Shown here piece after piece: positions 26,651 to 35,097 of a stretch of DNA of 64,000 nucleotides (position 1 is its first letter; every line of letters begins with the position of its first letter). The stretch is from Pseudomonas putida (lineage in GTDB: Bacteria; Pseudomonadota; Gammaproteobacteria; Pseudomonadales; Pseudomonadaceae): assembly GCF_003228315.1 (NCBI RefSeq), contig NZ_CP029693.1, positions 6,234,501-6,298,500 on the forward strand, given 5' to 3'. Below the pieces are notes generated by a model. That model searched no databases and was not told the origin of the DNA. It saw only the letters and a list, made by a program, of their open reading frames with translations. A program made the position numbers and the translations under genes.

Positions 26651-27190
26651 ATGAACGATAAAAAAGCTCAAACCCGCGAACGCATTCTCAAGGCCGCCAG
26701 TGCAGCGCTGATCCAGCGTGGCCCGGCAGAACCGAGCGTGGGCGAGGTGATGGGCGCGGCCGGCCTGACCGTCGGCGGCTTCTATGCACACTTCGAAAGC
26801 AAGGACGCAATGATGCTGGAGGCGTTCAAGCAGCTGCTGGGTCGACGTCGTGACTTGATTGCCGACATGGATGCCGAGTTGACCGGTGAAGAGCGGCGCG
26901 CCCTGGTCGCTGCGTTCTATCTGTCGCGCAAGCACCGTGATTCCAGCGAGTCTGCGTGTCCGATCCCGGCCTCGATCGGCGAGCTCGGACGTCTGCCCGA
27001 GACGTTTCGCATCGCCCTGAATGAACACCTGGAACTGATGGTCGCGCAGTTGGCGAACAGTCCCGAAGACATCGACAAAGCCCTGGCCGACATGGCCCTG
27101 ATGGTGGGCGGCCTGGCGCTGGCACGAGCGCTGGGACCGGGTGATTTATCCGATCGATTACTGCGCGCAGCCAAGTCGGCGGTGCGTTGA
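26651..27190 (+). CDS. TetR/AcrR family transcriptional regulator
   Basis: This 179-residue regulator has the TetR helix-turn-helix at about residues 10-50, with QTRERILKAASAALIQRGPAEPSVGEVMGAAGLTVGGFYAHFESKDAMMLEAF as its recognisable start (DNA contacts in the TVGGFYAHF helix). The C-terminal domain is a ligand- and dimer-forming helical part without recognisable ligand class. A GGAGG-like site lies before the ATG. The hydrolase gene begins 30 bp downstream and the thioesterase after that, so the regulator probably heads and controls this small operon. Confidence 0.9.
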   Translation: MNDKKAQTRERILKAASAALIQRGPAEPSVGEVMGAAGLTVGGFYAHFESKDAMMLEAFKQLLGRRRDLIADMDAELTGEERRALVAAFYLSRKHRDSSESACPIPASIGELGRLPETFRIALNEHLELMVAQLANSPEDIDKALADMALMVGGLALARALGPGDLSDRLLRAAKSAVR

Positions 27191-27220
27191 CCTGAAGGCA
27201 AACAGCCTGGGGAGAGAGCG

Positions 27221-28054
27221 ATGAGCACGTTGAAATGGGTTCGTGGCGTTAATGGCACCTTGGGTTGGTTTGCTCCGAAACTGGTCGCAAGCAAAATGCG
27301 CCTGGCGTTCATGACGCCACGCAATTTTCAACCGCGTGATTGGGAATTGCCGCTGCTGGCCAGGTCCGAACGGGTCACTTTGCGTTTCGGCCTCTCCGCC
27401 TTGCGTTGGGGGCAGGGGCCGACGGTATTGCTGATGCATGGCTGGGAAGGTCGTCCGACGCAATTTGCCAGCCTCATTACCGCGCTGGTCGATGCCGGCT
27501 ACACCGTGGTTGCCCTCGATGGCCCGGCACACGGTCGTTCGCCGGGAACCGAGGCGAATGTCGTGCTGTTCGCCCGCGCCATGCTGGAAGCCGCCGCCGA
27601 ATTGCCACCGCTGCAAGCGGTCATCGGCCACTCCATGGGCGGCGCCAGTGCCATGCTGGCCGTGCAGTTGGGCCTGCGTACGGAAACCCTGGTCAGCATT
27701 GCCGCGCCGGCGCGAATTCTTGGTGTATTGCGCGGTTTCGCCCGTTATGTCCGGCTGCCACCGAAAGCCCGCTCGGCGTTCATCCGGCAGGTCGAGAAAG
27801 ATGTCGGCATGCGCGCAGCGACCCTGGATGTTGCGCACTACCAACTCGACATGCCTGGTTTGATTGTTCATGCCGAAGACGACGATTTCGTTCCGGTCAA
27901 AGAGTCGCAATTGATCCACGAAGCCTGGTTCGACAGTCGGCTGTTGCGTCTGCAGGAGGGCGGTCATCAGCGAGTGCTCGCCGACCCCCGGGTGATTGAT
28001 GGCGTGTTATCACTGCTGGCCGGTCGCAGCCTGCAATCGCGCCAATCGGCCTGA
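27221..28054 (+). CDS. Alpha/beta hydrolase
   Basis: This 277-residue enzyme has the alpha/beta-hydrolase fold. The nucleophile elbow GHSMGG (in AVIGHSMGGASAM) lies near residue 137 and is preceded by the oxyanion strand LLMHGWEGRPTQFASLI near 70. A likely catalytic Asp lies in VHAEDDDFVPV near 218 and the His in EGGHQRVL near 248. The start has a GGGGAGAGAG site upstream. The order is regulator, hydrolase, thioesterase, all on one strand with short gaps. The substrate is unknown; serine hydrolases of this form act on esters or lactones. Confidence 0.85.
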   Translation: MSTLKWVRGVNGTLGWFAPKLVASKMRLAFMTPRNFQPRDWELPLLARSERVTLRFGLSALRWGQGPTVLLMHGWEGRPTQFASLITALVDAGYTVVALDGPAHGRSPGTEANVVLFARAMLEAAAELPPLQAVIGHSMGGASAMLAVQLGLRTETLVSIAAPARILGVLRGFARYVRLPPKARSAFIRQVEKDVGMRAATLDVAHYQLDMPGLIVHAEDDDFVPVKESQLIHEAWFDSRLLRLQEGGHQRVLADPRVIDGVLSLLAGRSLQSRQSA

Positions 28055-28102
28055 GCATCCGTTACACTGCGCCGGTCGACATCATCTGACCGGGAGTGGG
28101 GC

Positions 28103-28564
28103 ATGGGCTGGGATCGGGCAACGCCATTTATCATTGATCTGCAAGTGGCCGCCGAAGACATCGACGGTCTGGGGCACGCCAACAACGCGGTGTACGTGAC
28201 CTGGCTGGAGCGCTGTGCCTGGCGCCATTCGCAGCGCCTTGGCCTGGATCTGACTGAATACCGCCGGCTGGACCGGGCGATGGCGGTGGTGCGGCATGAG
28301 ATCGACTACCTCGCAGCCGCCTATGAAGGTGACGAACTGCAGATGGCGACCTGGATCGTCGATTGGGACCAGCGCCTGAAAATGACCCGTCATTTCCAGC
28401 TCAAGCGCCCCAGCGACAACGCGACGTTGTTGCGCGCGCAGACCACCTTTGTCTGCATCGAACTGTCCACGGGCAAGCCCAAGCGCATGCCGGCGGAGTT
28501 CATCGAGGGCTATGGTCCGGCGTTGCTGTCGCAAAATCCGGAAGCAGCCAAAAATCTAATGTAG
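28103..28564 (+). CDS. Acyl-CoA thioesterase, YbgC/4HBT family
   Basis: This 153-residue protein is a hot-dog-fold thioesterase that should hydrolyse an acyl-CoA. The family signature VAAEDIDGLGHANNAVYVTWLERCAW (about residues 15-40) holds the catalytic Asp of the DxxGHxNNxxY pattern. The length is typical of the 4-hydroxybenzoyl-CoA thioesterase family. It follows the hydrolase by 48 bp with a GGGAG site, so co-transcription is likely. A REP pair separates it from dusC. Confidence 0.9.
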   Translation: MGWDRATPFIIDLQVAAEDIDGLGHANNAVYVTWLERCAWRHSQRLGLDLTEYRRLDRAMAVVRHEIDYLAAAYEGDELQMATWIVDWDQRLKMTRHFQLKRPSDNATLLRAQTTFVCIELSTGKPKRMPAEFIEGYGPALLSQNPEAAKNLM

Positions 28565-28649
28565 GAGCGAGCCTGCTCGCGATAGCGTGTATCGGTCGAC
28601 ATCAATTTTGAATGTCCGGCCGCCATCGCAAGCAGGCTCGCTCCCACAA
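28560..28649. repeat. REP pair (REPIN)
   Basis: Inverted REP copies at about 28561-28583 and 28624-28648 begin at the very stop of the thioesterase gene. Confidence 0.9.
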
Positions 28650-28724
28650 GGGAATCTGCGATGTTCTGCAGATTCCCTCCGAAACCAGTAAACTGCCCCC
28701 CGTTTTTCGTCGAGTGTGTTTTTC

Positions 28725-29684
28725 ATGCAAATTGCCCTGGCGCCCATGGAGGGGTTGGTCGACAACATCCTGCGCGACGTGCTGACCCGAGTGGGTGGTA
28801 TCGATTGGTGCGTGACCGAGTTCATCCGGATCAACGACCAACTGCTCACGCCTGCCTATTTCCACAAGTTCGGTCCTGAATTGCTCACCGGTGCCCGCAC
28901 GGCGTCCGGCGTGCCGTTGCGTGTGCAACTGCTCGGATCGGACCCGGTGTGCCTGGCGGAAAACGCCGCGCTGGCCTGCGAGTTGGGTTCCGAGGTCATC
29001 GACCTGAACTTCGGCTGCCCGGCCAAGACGGTCAACAAGTCTCGTGGTGGCGCGGTGCTGCTCAAGGAACCCGAGCTGTTGAACCAGATCGTCGAGCATG
29101 TCCGTCGTGCCGTCCCCGCGCACATTCCAGTCACTGCAAAAATGCGCCTGGGTTTCGACAGTCCAGACGGTTCACTGGTCTGTGCCACGGCGCTGGCCGA
29201 AGGGGGCGCCGAGCATATCGTGGTCCATGCGCGGACCAAGACCGACGGCTACAAGCCACCGGCGCACTGGGAGTGGATCCCGCGCGTGCAGGACGTGGTC
29301 AAGGTGCCGGTGTTCGCCAATGGCGATATCTGGAGCGTCGAAGACTGGCGCCGTTGCCGCGAGATCAGCGGCGTGGAAGACATCATGCTCGGTCGCGGCC
29401 TGGTGTCGCGTCCTGACCTGGCCCGGCAGATTGCCGCGGCGCGGGCCGGTGAAGAGGTCGTCGAGATGACCTGGTCCGAGCTGCTGCCACTGATCCAGGA
29501 TTTCTGGCTGCAAGCCGTGGCGCAGATGACACCACGCCAGGCACCGGGTCGCCTGAAGCAGTGGCTGGCGATGCTGACCCGCAATTATCCCGAGGCCGTA
29601 GAGCTGTTCAGCGTCCTGCGTCGTGAGACCGAGCTGGATCAGGTTTCCCGATTGCTGGGTTTACAGGTGGCTGAAGCCGCTTGA
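28725..29684 (+). CDS. dusC: tRNA-dihydrouridine(16) synthase
   Basis: This flavoprotein reduces a uridine of the D-loop of tRNA to dihydrouridine. The start at 28725 gives MQIALAPMEGLVD, the family opening with the FMN-binding segment; a GTG at 28716 is less likely. The Dus signature LNFGCPAKTVNKSRGGAVLL lies near residues 95-115 with the catalytic Cys, followed by KMRLGFDS and VHARTKTDGYKPPAHWEWI near 170. The 319-residue length and the family residues favour DusC over DusA/B, but the subfamily is a judgement by eye. It lies upstream of ibpA with a separate promoter between them. Confidence 0.88.
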   Translation: MQIALAPMEGLVDNILRDVLTRVGGIDWCVTEFIRINDQLLTPAYFHKFGPELLTGARTASGVPLRVQLLGSDPVCLAENAALACELGSEVIDLNFGCPAKTVNKSRGGAVLLKEPELLNQIVEHVRRAVPAHIPVTAKMRLGFDSPDGSLVCATALAEGGAEHIVVHARTKTDGYKPPAHWEWIPRVQDVVKVPVFANGDIWSVEDWRRCREISGVEDIMLGRGLVSRPDLARQIAAARAGEEVVEMTWSELLPLIQDFWLQAVAQMTPRQAPGRLKQWLAMLTRNYPEAVELFSVLRRETELDQVSRLLGLQVAEAA

Positions 29685-29704
29685 GAAAAATCTGAAAAAA
29701 ATCT

Positions 29705-29732
29705 CTTGAAATGCAATCTGCGGTCCCTATCT
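29705..29732 (+). promoter_or_regulatory. Sigma-32 heat-shock promoter of ibpA
   Basis: CTTGAAA (29705-29711) and CCCTATCT (29725-29732) are 13 bp apart, matching the heat-shock consensus CTTGAA / CCCCATNT. The predicted start of transcription is about 29738-29741. Confidence 0.8.
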
Positions 29733-29739
29733 AAGGGTT

Positions 29740-29804
29740 ACGCGATGCCGAATTCGGGTCGCGGAGACAAAAACCTTGCTGATTGTTTTCAGGAGATTTG
29801 AACC
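29740..29804 (+). promoter_or_regulatory. Probable ROSE-like RNA thermometer (ibpA 5' leader)
   Basis: The leader from the sigma-32 promoter to the ATG is about 65 nt, the size of ROSE thermometers. It ends in TTGCTGATTGTTTTCAGGAG: TTGCT, the signature strand of ROSE elements, can pair with the AGGAG ribosome site (29791-29795) and hide it at low temperature. ROSE elements before ibpA are known in Pseudomonas. Folding was not computed. Confidence 0.65.
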
Positions 29805-30251
29805 ATGACTACCGCATTTTCCCTGGCGCCTCTGTTCCGTTCCTCGGTGGGCTTCGATCGTTTCAACGACCTGTTCGAAACCGCCCTGCGTAACGAGCCT
29901 GGCAGCTCTTACCCTCCCTACAACGTCGAAAAACATGGCGACGATCAATACCGCATCGTCGTGGCGGCAGCCGGTTTCCAGGAAGAAGACCTGGAGCTGC
30001 AAGTGGAGAAGGGTGTGCTGACCATCAGTGGCGGCAAGCGTGATGCCAGCGAAGGCGTGACCTTCCTGCATCAAGGCATCGCCCAGCGAGCCTTCAAACT
30101 GTCCTTCCGCCTGGCGGACCACATCGAAATCAAGGCCGCGGACCTGCGCAACGGTCTGCTGAGCATCGACCTGCTGCGGGTCATCCCGGAAGAGGCGAAA
30201 GCCAAGCGCATCCCGATCAACGGGGCGCAAAAACCGGCTCTGCAACACTAA
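29805..30251 (+). CDS. ibpA: Small heat-shock protein, Hsp20 family
   Basis: IbpA holds unfolding proteins in a refoldable state at high temperature. The 148-residue protein has an N-terminal arm with FRSSVGFDRFNDLFE, the alpha-crystallin domain at about residues 38-130 (YPPYNVEKHGDDQYRIVVAAAGF, then the GVLTISGGKR strand) and a C-terminal IPI motif near residue 138 that drives oligomer formation. It has its own sigma-32 promoter and a thermometer-like leader, so control is both transcriptional and translational. A terminator (30263-30291) follows. Confidence 0.95.
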   Translation: MTTAFSLAPLFRSSVGFDRFNDLFETALRNEPGSSYPPYNVEKHGDDQYRIVVAAAGFQEEDLELQVEKGVLTISGGKRDASEGVTFLHQGIAQRAFKLSFRLADHIEIKAADLRNGLLSIDLLRVIPEEAKAKRIPINGAQKPALQH

Positions 30252-30262
30252 GCCGGAACAGT

Positions 30263-30291
30263 AAAAAAGGGCGCCATTGACGCCCTTTTTT
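30263..30291 (+). terminator. Terminator of ibpA
   Basis: The stem AAAAAAGGGCG/CGCCCTTTTTT begins 12 bp after the stop of ibpA, at 30263-30291. Confidence 0.9.
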
Positions 30292-30365
30292 GTGCCTGTG
30301 TTTTAACCCGCGTTTGCGTGGTACGTGTATGGCGGAAAGATAACAGTCAGCCATCGGCGATTGAT

Positions 30366-30399
30366 TAAAAAAGCGCCCGCATAACGAGTATGCGGGCGC
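30366..30399 (-). terminator. Intrinsic terminator on minus strand
   Basis: A perfect 10-bp stem (GCGCCCGCAT, loop 30383-30389) is followed on the minus strand by T6. It ends either the candidate sRNA or read-through from the GGDEF-EAL gene. Confidence 0.85.
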
Positions 30400-30530
30400 A
30401 GAAAACCCGGCCCTGTGATCGGGAAGAGGAGCCCGGGGTGTTACACAGGAGAATGATCGGCTGCCAGCGATCATTCTTCGGCGAGACGGGGTGCATGACC
30501 GCTTGCCGATTGCGTGGGGTTCAATTTACG
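30366..30530 (-). ncRNA. Candidate structured small RNA
   Basis: Between ibpA and the GGDEF-EAL gene the minus strand can form a strong chain of helices: the 10-bp stem AGAATGATCG/CGATCATTCT (30450-30477), then CCTGTG/CACAGG (30444-30449 with 30412-30417), then the terminator GCGCCCGCAT/ATGCGGGCGC (30373-30399) followed by T6. No ORF covers this stretch and the terminator has no gene of its own nearby: the GGDEF-EAL gene ends about 320 bp upstream, past a REP pair. This is the pattern of a stand-alone sRNA. The 5' end and promoter were not identified, and the upper limit given is a guess. Confidence 0.45.
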
Positions 30531-30624
30531 GATTGGCCGGGAGGGTGTCACTTGTACAGAGGGTCAGTGGGTTTATGTGTGGGTTTAACCGATTCATACA
30601 CAGGTATGACGGGCGCCAGGAGCC

Positions 30625-30692
30625 TGTAGGAGCAAGGCTTGCCCGCGATGGCGATCTCACGGGCCCCATCGCGGGCAAGCCTTGCTCCCACA
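30625..30692. repeat. REP pair, variant type
   Basis: Inverted copies of a REP variant with core GCAAGGCTTGCCCGCGA (30628-30650 and 30668-30692) lie just past the stop of the GGDEF-EAL gene. Confidence 0.85.
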
Positions 30693-30715
30693 GAAAAGCG
30701 GATCGCCTGCTGAGA

Positions 30716-33700
30716 TCACCTCAGCAGTTTTTGGAACTCTTCCACCGGCAGCGGCTGGCTGTGCAGATACCCCTGATAGAAATGGCAACCCAACCCTTGC
30801 AGGAACTCCAGCTGTTCAGGCGTCTCCACGCCTTCGGCGATCACCTTCAATTCCAGGCTGCGGGCCATGGCGACGATGGCGCGGATGATTTCGGCGTCGT
30901 TGGGGTCGGTGGTGGCGTCACGAATGAACGACTGGTCGATTTTCAGGGTGTCGACCGGCAGGCGCTTGAGATAGGTCAGTGAGGAATAACCGGTACCGAA
31001 GTCATCCATGGCAAAGCTCACGCCGAGTTTTTTCAGGCGGCGCATTTTGCTGATGGTGTCTTCCAGGTTCTGGATGACGATGCCTTCGGTGATCTCCAGT
31101 TTCAGCATCGAGCTGGGCAGGCCGTAATGGGCGAGGCTTTCTTCGATGTGTTCGACGAAGTCGTTCTGGCGGAACTGCCTCGGACTGATGTTCACGCACA
31201 GGCTGAAGTCGTGCGGGTCCACCAGACCGTTGGCAATCAATTGCCTGAACGCCTGGCAGGCCTCATCGACGATCCAGGTGCCGACCTCCAGGATCAGGCC
31301 GCTGTCCTCCAGCACCTTGATGAACTCGGTAGGTGATTGCGCGCCGAGTTCCGGATGGTTCCAGCGCACCAGGGCTTCGGCGCCGACGATACGATTTTCC
31401 CGGGCATCGAGTTGTGGCTGGTAGTGCACGCGAAACTCGCCCCGCGACAGGGCCAGGCGCAGGTCGGTTTCCATGCGCAGGCGCTCGCTCGCGGCCTTTT
31501 GCATGGTGTTGTGGTACATCTGCGCGGTATTGCGCCCCGAATCCTTGGCTCGATACAGCGCAATGTCGGCACGCTTGAGCAGGTCGGTCGGCGTGGAACC
31601 GTGGTCGGGAATCAGAGCGATGCCAATACTCGGCGTCACTTGCAGGCGCTGGCCGTCGAGGAACATTGGCTCGGACAATAATTCGCGCAAGGTGTCGGCC
31701 AGCTCCCGCACCTGGAGGCTGACATCGTTGCGCGAACCTTCGAGGCCGCTGAGCAGTACCACGAATTCGTCGCCGCCCAGACGCGCGACGGTGTCTTCCA
31801 TGCGCACGCTGGCTTCCAGGCGCGCGGTGATGATTTTCAGCACGGTATCGCCCACCGGGTGGCCGAGCGAATCGTTGATGTGCTTGAAGTGGTCAAGATC
31901 GAGGAACATCAGCGCGCCGCGCAAGTTGTGGCGCTTGAGCAGGGCGATCTGCTGGCTCAGGCGATCCATCAGCAGCGCGCGGTTGGGCAGGTTGGTCAGC
32001 GGGTCGTGGTAGGCCAGGTGACGGATCTGCGCCTCGGCGTTTTTCAACAGGCTGACATCCCGGGCGGTCAGCAACAGGCAGGCGGTTTCATTGAGGGTGA
32101 TCGGTTCCACCGAGACTTCGACCGTCAGCAACTCCCCGCGCTTGTTGCGCCCTAGCATTTCCAGGTGATGCACCCGGCCCTTGATCTGCAGTTCGGCCAG
32201 CAGCGCCGAGCGCTGTTTTTCTTCGGCCCAGATGCCGACCTGATACACCGTACGGCCGATCACTTCGTCGGCGCGGTAACCGGTCAGACGGCAGAAGCCA
32301 TCGTTGACCTCCAGATAGCGCCCGGTGTCGCGTTCGGTGATGGTGATGGCGTCGGGGCTGGAGTGGAACGCCTTGGCGAATTTCTCTTCGCTGGCCTTGA
32401 GTGCCGCCTCCGAGCGTTGCTGCTGGGTGATGTCGCGCAGGGTGGTGACGATGCATGGCTGCTCGCCGACGCTGATCTGGCGGCTGGAAATCACGCAGGT
32501 CAGCAGTTGCCCGTCCTTGTGCTGGACAATGATCGCCACGTTGTTCAGCGCCTGTTCGCGGATCACCTGCTCGATGCGTTGCAGGCTCTTCGCCGAGGCG
32601 TCCCACAGGCCGATTTCGTCGGCGCTGCGGCCGATCACATCGCCGGTGGTCCAGCCGAAGGTCTGGGTGAAGGCTGAGTTGATCTCGATGAACTGGCCGG
32701 TTTCCTGGTGGGTCACGCAGATCGGGTCCGGGCTGACCTGAAACAGGGTGGCGAATTTCTCTTCGGAAGCCACCAGGCGCTGTTCGCGTTCCACCTGATC
32801 GGTGATGTCGAGCAAAGTGCCGGCCATACGCAAGGGCATGCCGTTTGCGTCGCGATACAACCGCGCGCGGCTTTCCAGGTAGCGGGTGCTGCCGTCGGGC
32901 AACTGAACGCGGTAGGTCAGTTGATAGTTGCCCGCCGGGCCTTCGCGCAGGCTGCGGTAGGCATCGCGCATGGTGTCGCGTTCGTTGCCGGGCACGCCTT
33001 CGAAAAACTCTTCGAAGGATTCATGGAAAGGTTTGGCCTCCAGCCCGTGCAGCTGTGCGGCGCGAGCCGAGCCATAGAGCATGCCGCTGGGAATGTGCCA
33101 GTCCCAGGTGCCCAGTTGTGCCGAGTCCAGCGCCAAGTCGAGGCGCTCCTGGCTGTCCTTGAGCGCCTGATCGGCGGCTTTGCGCTCGGTGGTGTCGAGG
33201 AACGTGCTCAGCAGATAGGGCTGGCCCTCCAGTTCGACCTTTTGCGCGCTGAGAATGCCGTCGTGAACTTGCCCGTTGCTGGCGCGGAACTGCACTTCCA
33301 TGCTGATCAGGTCGCCCTTGGCCTTGGTGGCCTTGACCAGTTCCGCTCGCTGCTCAGGGTGCACCCACAGCCCCAATTCCAGGGTGGTACGACCGATGGC
33401 TTCCTGCACCGGCCAGCCGAACAGGCTTTCGAAATACTGGTTGGCTTCGGTGATCAGCCCGTCATCCTGGCGAGTCAGCAGGACCATGTTCGGACACAGG
33501 TGAAACAGCGTGGCGAATCGCTTTTCCGAGCTGCTGAGCGCCTGTTCGCGCTGGCGCTGGTGGGTGATCTCGCGAATTACGCCGATCATCCGTGGCCGGC
33601 CGTTTTTGTCCGGCAGCAGGCTGCCGTTGATTTCCAGCCAGTGCAGGCTGCCATCGGGCCAGCGAATGCGGTGATGCATCGCCTGTTCCAGCGGTGCGCC

Positions 33701-33994
33701 GGCAATCACCGCATGGAAGGCGCGTACGGTTTTTGCCCGGTCTTCGGGAGGCAGCAAATCAAGGTATTCCAGGTCCGCCGGCAGCGGCTGGCGAGGATCG
33801 AATCCGAACAGTGCCTGTGTGCCACGCGACCAGCTGATCTGACCGCGCTCGATATCCCAATACCAGGCGCCCAGACGCGCGCCGTTCAGGGCAGCCAGCA
33901 ATTGCGGGGCGCTTTCCCAGCTCTGCTCGGAGCGCTGGGGATCCAGCGCCTGAATACGCGGCATCGGCGGAATACGGTCAACAGATTTCGGCAT
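30716..33994 (-). CDS. PAS-rich diguanylate cyclase/phosphodiesterase
   Basis: This 1092-residue protein should make or break c-di-GMP in response to signals sensed by PAS domains. It has five PAS/PAC units (roughly residues 35-150, 158-275, 283-410, 412-530 and 540-655), then a GGDEF domain at about 665-825 with the intact RLGGDEFVVLL active site, and an EAL domain at about 840-1085 with intact EALVRWNHP, DDFGTGYSSL and KIDQSFIRD motifs. Both halves therefore look catalytic. No membrane segment is evident, so it is cytoplasmic. The start is the ATG at 33994; a TTG 6 bp upstream is in frame. It is alone on its strand, next to a LysR gene. Confidence 0.9.
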   Translation of the reverse strand: MPKSVDRIPPMPRIQALDPQRSEQSWESAPQLLAALNGARLGAWYWDIERGQISWSRGTQALFGFDPRQPLPADLEYLDLLPPEDRAKTVRAFHAVIAGAPLEQAMHHRIRWPDGSLHWLEINGSLLPDKNGRPRMIGVIREITHQRQREQALSSSEKRFATLFHLCPNMVLLTRQDDGLITEANQYFESLFGWPVQEAIGRTTLELGLWVHPEQRAELVKATKAKGDLISMEVQFRASNGQVHDGILSAQKVELEGQPYLLSTFLDTTERKAADQALKDSQERLDLALDSAQLGTWDWHIPSGMLYGSARAAQLHGLEAKPFHESFEEFFEGVPGNERDTMRDAYRSLREGPAGNYQLTYRVQLPDGSTRYLESRARLYRDANGMPLRMAGTLLDITDQVEREQRLVASEEKFATLFQVSPDPICVTHQETGQFIEINSAFTQTFGWTTGDVIGRSADEIGLWDASAKSLQRIEQVIREQALNNVAIIVQHKDGQLLTCVISSRQISVGEQPCIVTTLRDITQQQRSEAALKASEEKFAKAFHSSPDAITITERDTGRYLEVNDGFCRLTGYRADEVIGRTVYQVGIWAEEKQRSALLAELQIKGRVHHLEMLGRNKRGELLTVEVSVEPITLNETACLLLTARDVSLLKNAEAQIRHLAYHDPLTNLPNRALLMDRLSQQIALLKRHNLRGALMFLDLDHFKHINDSLGHPVGDTVLKIITARLEASVRMEDTVARLGGDEFVVLLSGLEGSRNDVSLQVRELADTLRELLSEPMFLDGQRLQVTPSIGIALIPDHGSTPTDLLKRADIALYRAKDSGRNTAQMYHNTMQKAASERLRMETDLRLALSRGEFRVHYQPQLDARENRIVGAEALVRWNHPELGAQSPTEFIKVLEDSGLILEVGTWIVDEACQAFRQLIANGLVDPHDFSLCVNISPRQFRQNDFVEHIEESLAHYGLPSSMLKLEITEGIVIQNLEDTISKMRRLKKLGVSFAMDDFGTGYSSLTYLKRLPVDTLKIDQSFIRDATTDPNDAEIIRAIVAMARSLELKVIAEGVETPEQLEFLQGLGCHFYQGYLHSQPLPVEEFQKLLR

Positions 33995-34059
33995 TGGCAA
34001 GCCTGTACTGATGTGGGCGTTTTGTGCGGGATTTCGCGGCTCTATAGGAGTAGCACAAG

Positions 34060-34950
34060 TTAGCCTTGAGTCCCTGGCAGATCGATCTGCGCATCCAATA
34101 GGGCCATGAAGGCCCGTGCTGCGTTCGACAGCGTCCGTTCTGTGTGCAGGATATAGCCTAGCTGGCGAGACAGTTGTATGCCCGGCAAAGGTATTCGCGC
34201 AACCTGATCATCGAGCATGGTGCGCGGCAGGACGCTCCAGGCCAGGCCGATCGACACCATCATCTTGATGGTTTCCAGGTAGTTGGTGCTCATGGCGATG
34301 TTCGGCGTCAGGCCCTGGGCCTCGAACAGGCGCTGGACGATATGGTGGGTGAAGGTGTTGCCACCGGGAAACACCGCCGGGTGGCGAGCGATGTCCGCCA
34401 GGCTGACCTTGCCGTTTTGCAGCAGCGAATGCTCCGGGGCCACGACAAAGTCCAGCGGGTCGTCCCATACCCGAGTGGCCGCGACCAGGGCGTGGGGTTC
34501 CGGGGCCAGGGTGATGACGGCCAATTCCGCACGGCCGTGCAGGATTTCCTCGTAGGCCACTTCCGAATCGAGAAACTGAATGTCCAGCGCGACATCCGGG
34601 TAGCGGCGGGTGAACTCCCTTAATAAAGGTGGCAGTCGATGCAGGCCGATGTGGTGACTGGTGGCCAGGGTCAGACGACCGGTCACTTCCCCGGTGAGGT
34701 TGGTCAGTGCACGGCGCGTATCATCAAGGACATTGAGAATCTGATAGGCCCGGGGCAGCAGGGCACGGCCGGCTTCAGTCAGGCCGACTTCACGACCCAG
34801 TCGGTCGAACAGTCGCACCTTCAATTGCTGTTCCAGCCCGGCGATACGTTTGCTGATGGCGGGTTGGGTCAGGTGCAGTCGCTCACCGGCACCGGAGAAG
34901 CTTCCGGTCTCGGCGATGGCAATAAAGGCATTGAGGTTGGCCAGATCCAT
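34060..34950 (-). CDS. LysR-family regulator divergent from leuC
   Basis: This 296-residue regulator has the winged helix-turn-helix at about residues 3-60 (LNAFIAIAETGSFSGAGERLHLTQPAISKRIAGLEQQLKVRLFDR) and the periplasmic-binding-like effector domain after residue 90. It is transcribed away from leuC with 147 bp between the starts, the typical LysR layout, so leuCDB control is likely. The effector could be an intermediate of leucine synthesis, but this is inferred from position. It stands next to the GGDEF-EAL gene, from which it is separated by 65 bp. Confidence 0.9.
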   Translation of the reverse strand: MDLANLNAFIAIAETGSFSGAGERLHLTQPAISKRIAGLEQQLKVRLFDRLGREVGLTEAGRALLPRAYQILNVLDDTRRALTNLTGEVTGRLTLATSHHIGLHRLPPLLREFTRRYPDVALDIQFLDSEVAYEEILHGRAELAVITLAPEPHALVAATRVWDDPLDFVVAPEHSLLQNGKVSLADIARHPAVFPGGNTFTHHIVQRLFEAQGLTPNIAMSTNYLETIKMMVSIGLAWSVLPRTMLDDQVARIPLPGIQLSRQLGYILHTERTLSNAARAFMALLDAQIDLPGTQG

Positions 34951-34966
34951 GTCGCATTCCAGTTAG

Positions 34967-34981
34967 TTATCCAAAGCATAA
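34967..34981. promoter_or_regulatory. Possible LysR binding site
   Basis: The dyad TTAT-CCAAAGC-ATAA contains a T-N11-A core, the minimal LysR-type motif, 17 bp before the LysR start and 116 bp before leuC. AT-rich sequence follows. It is a candidate operator only. Confidence 0.4.
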
Positions 34982-35097
34982 AAAATATGAATTTGAGTTA
35001 TTTAATCTAACCCCATAGGATCAGCCTCACAAGCCAAAGGGTTATTGAAACCGTCAAAACCCGGGGCATAGAAACAAGCTGATGAGGAAACCGTCTG

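Noticed and set aside
30390..30629. Small plus-strand frames in the ibpA-GGDEF gap
   Set aside because: No ribosome site or protein-like composition; the stretch is better read as structured RNA on the minus strand.
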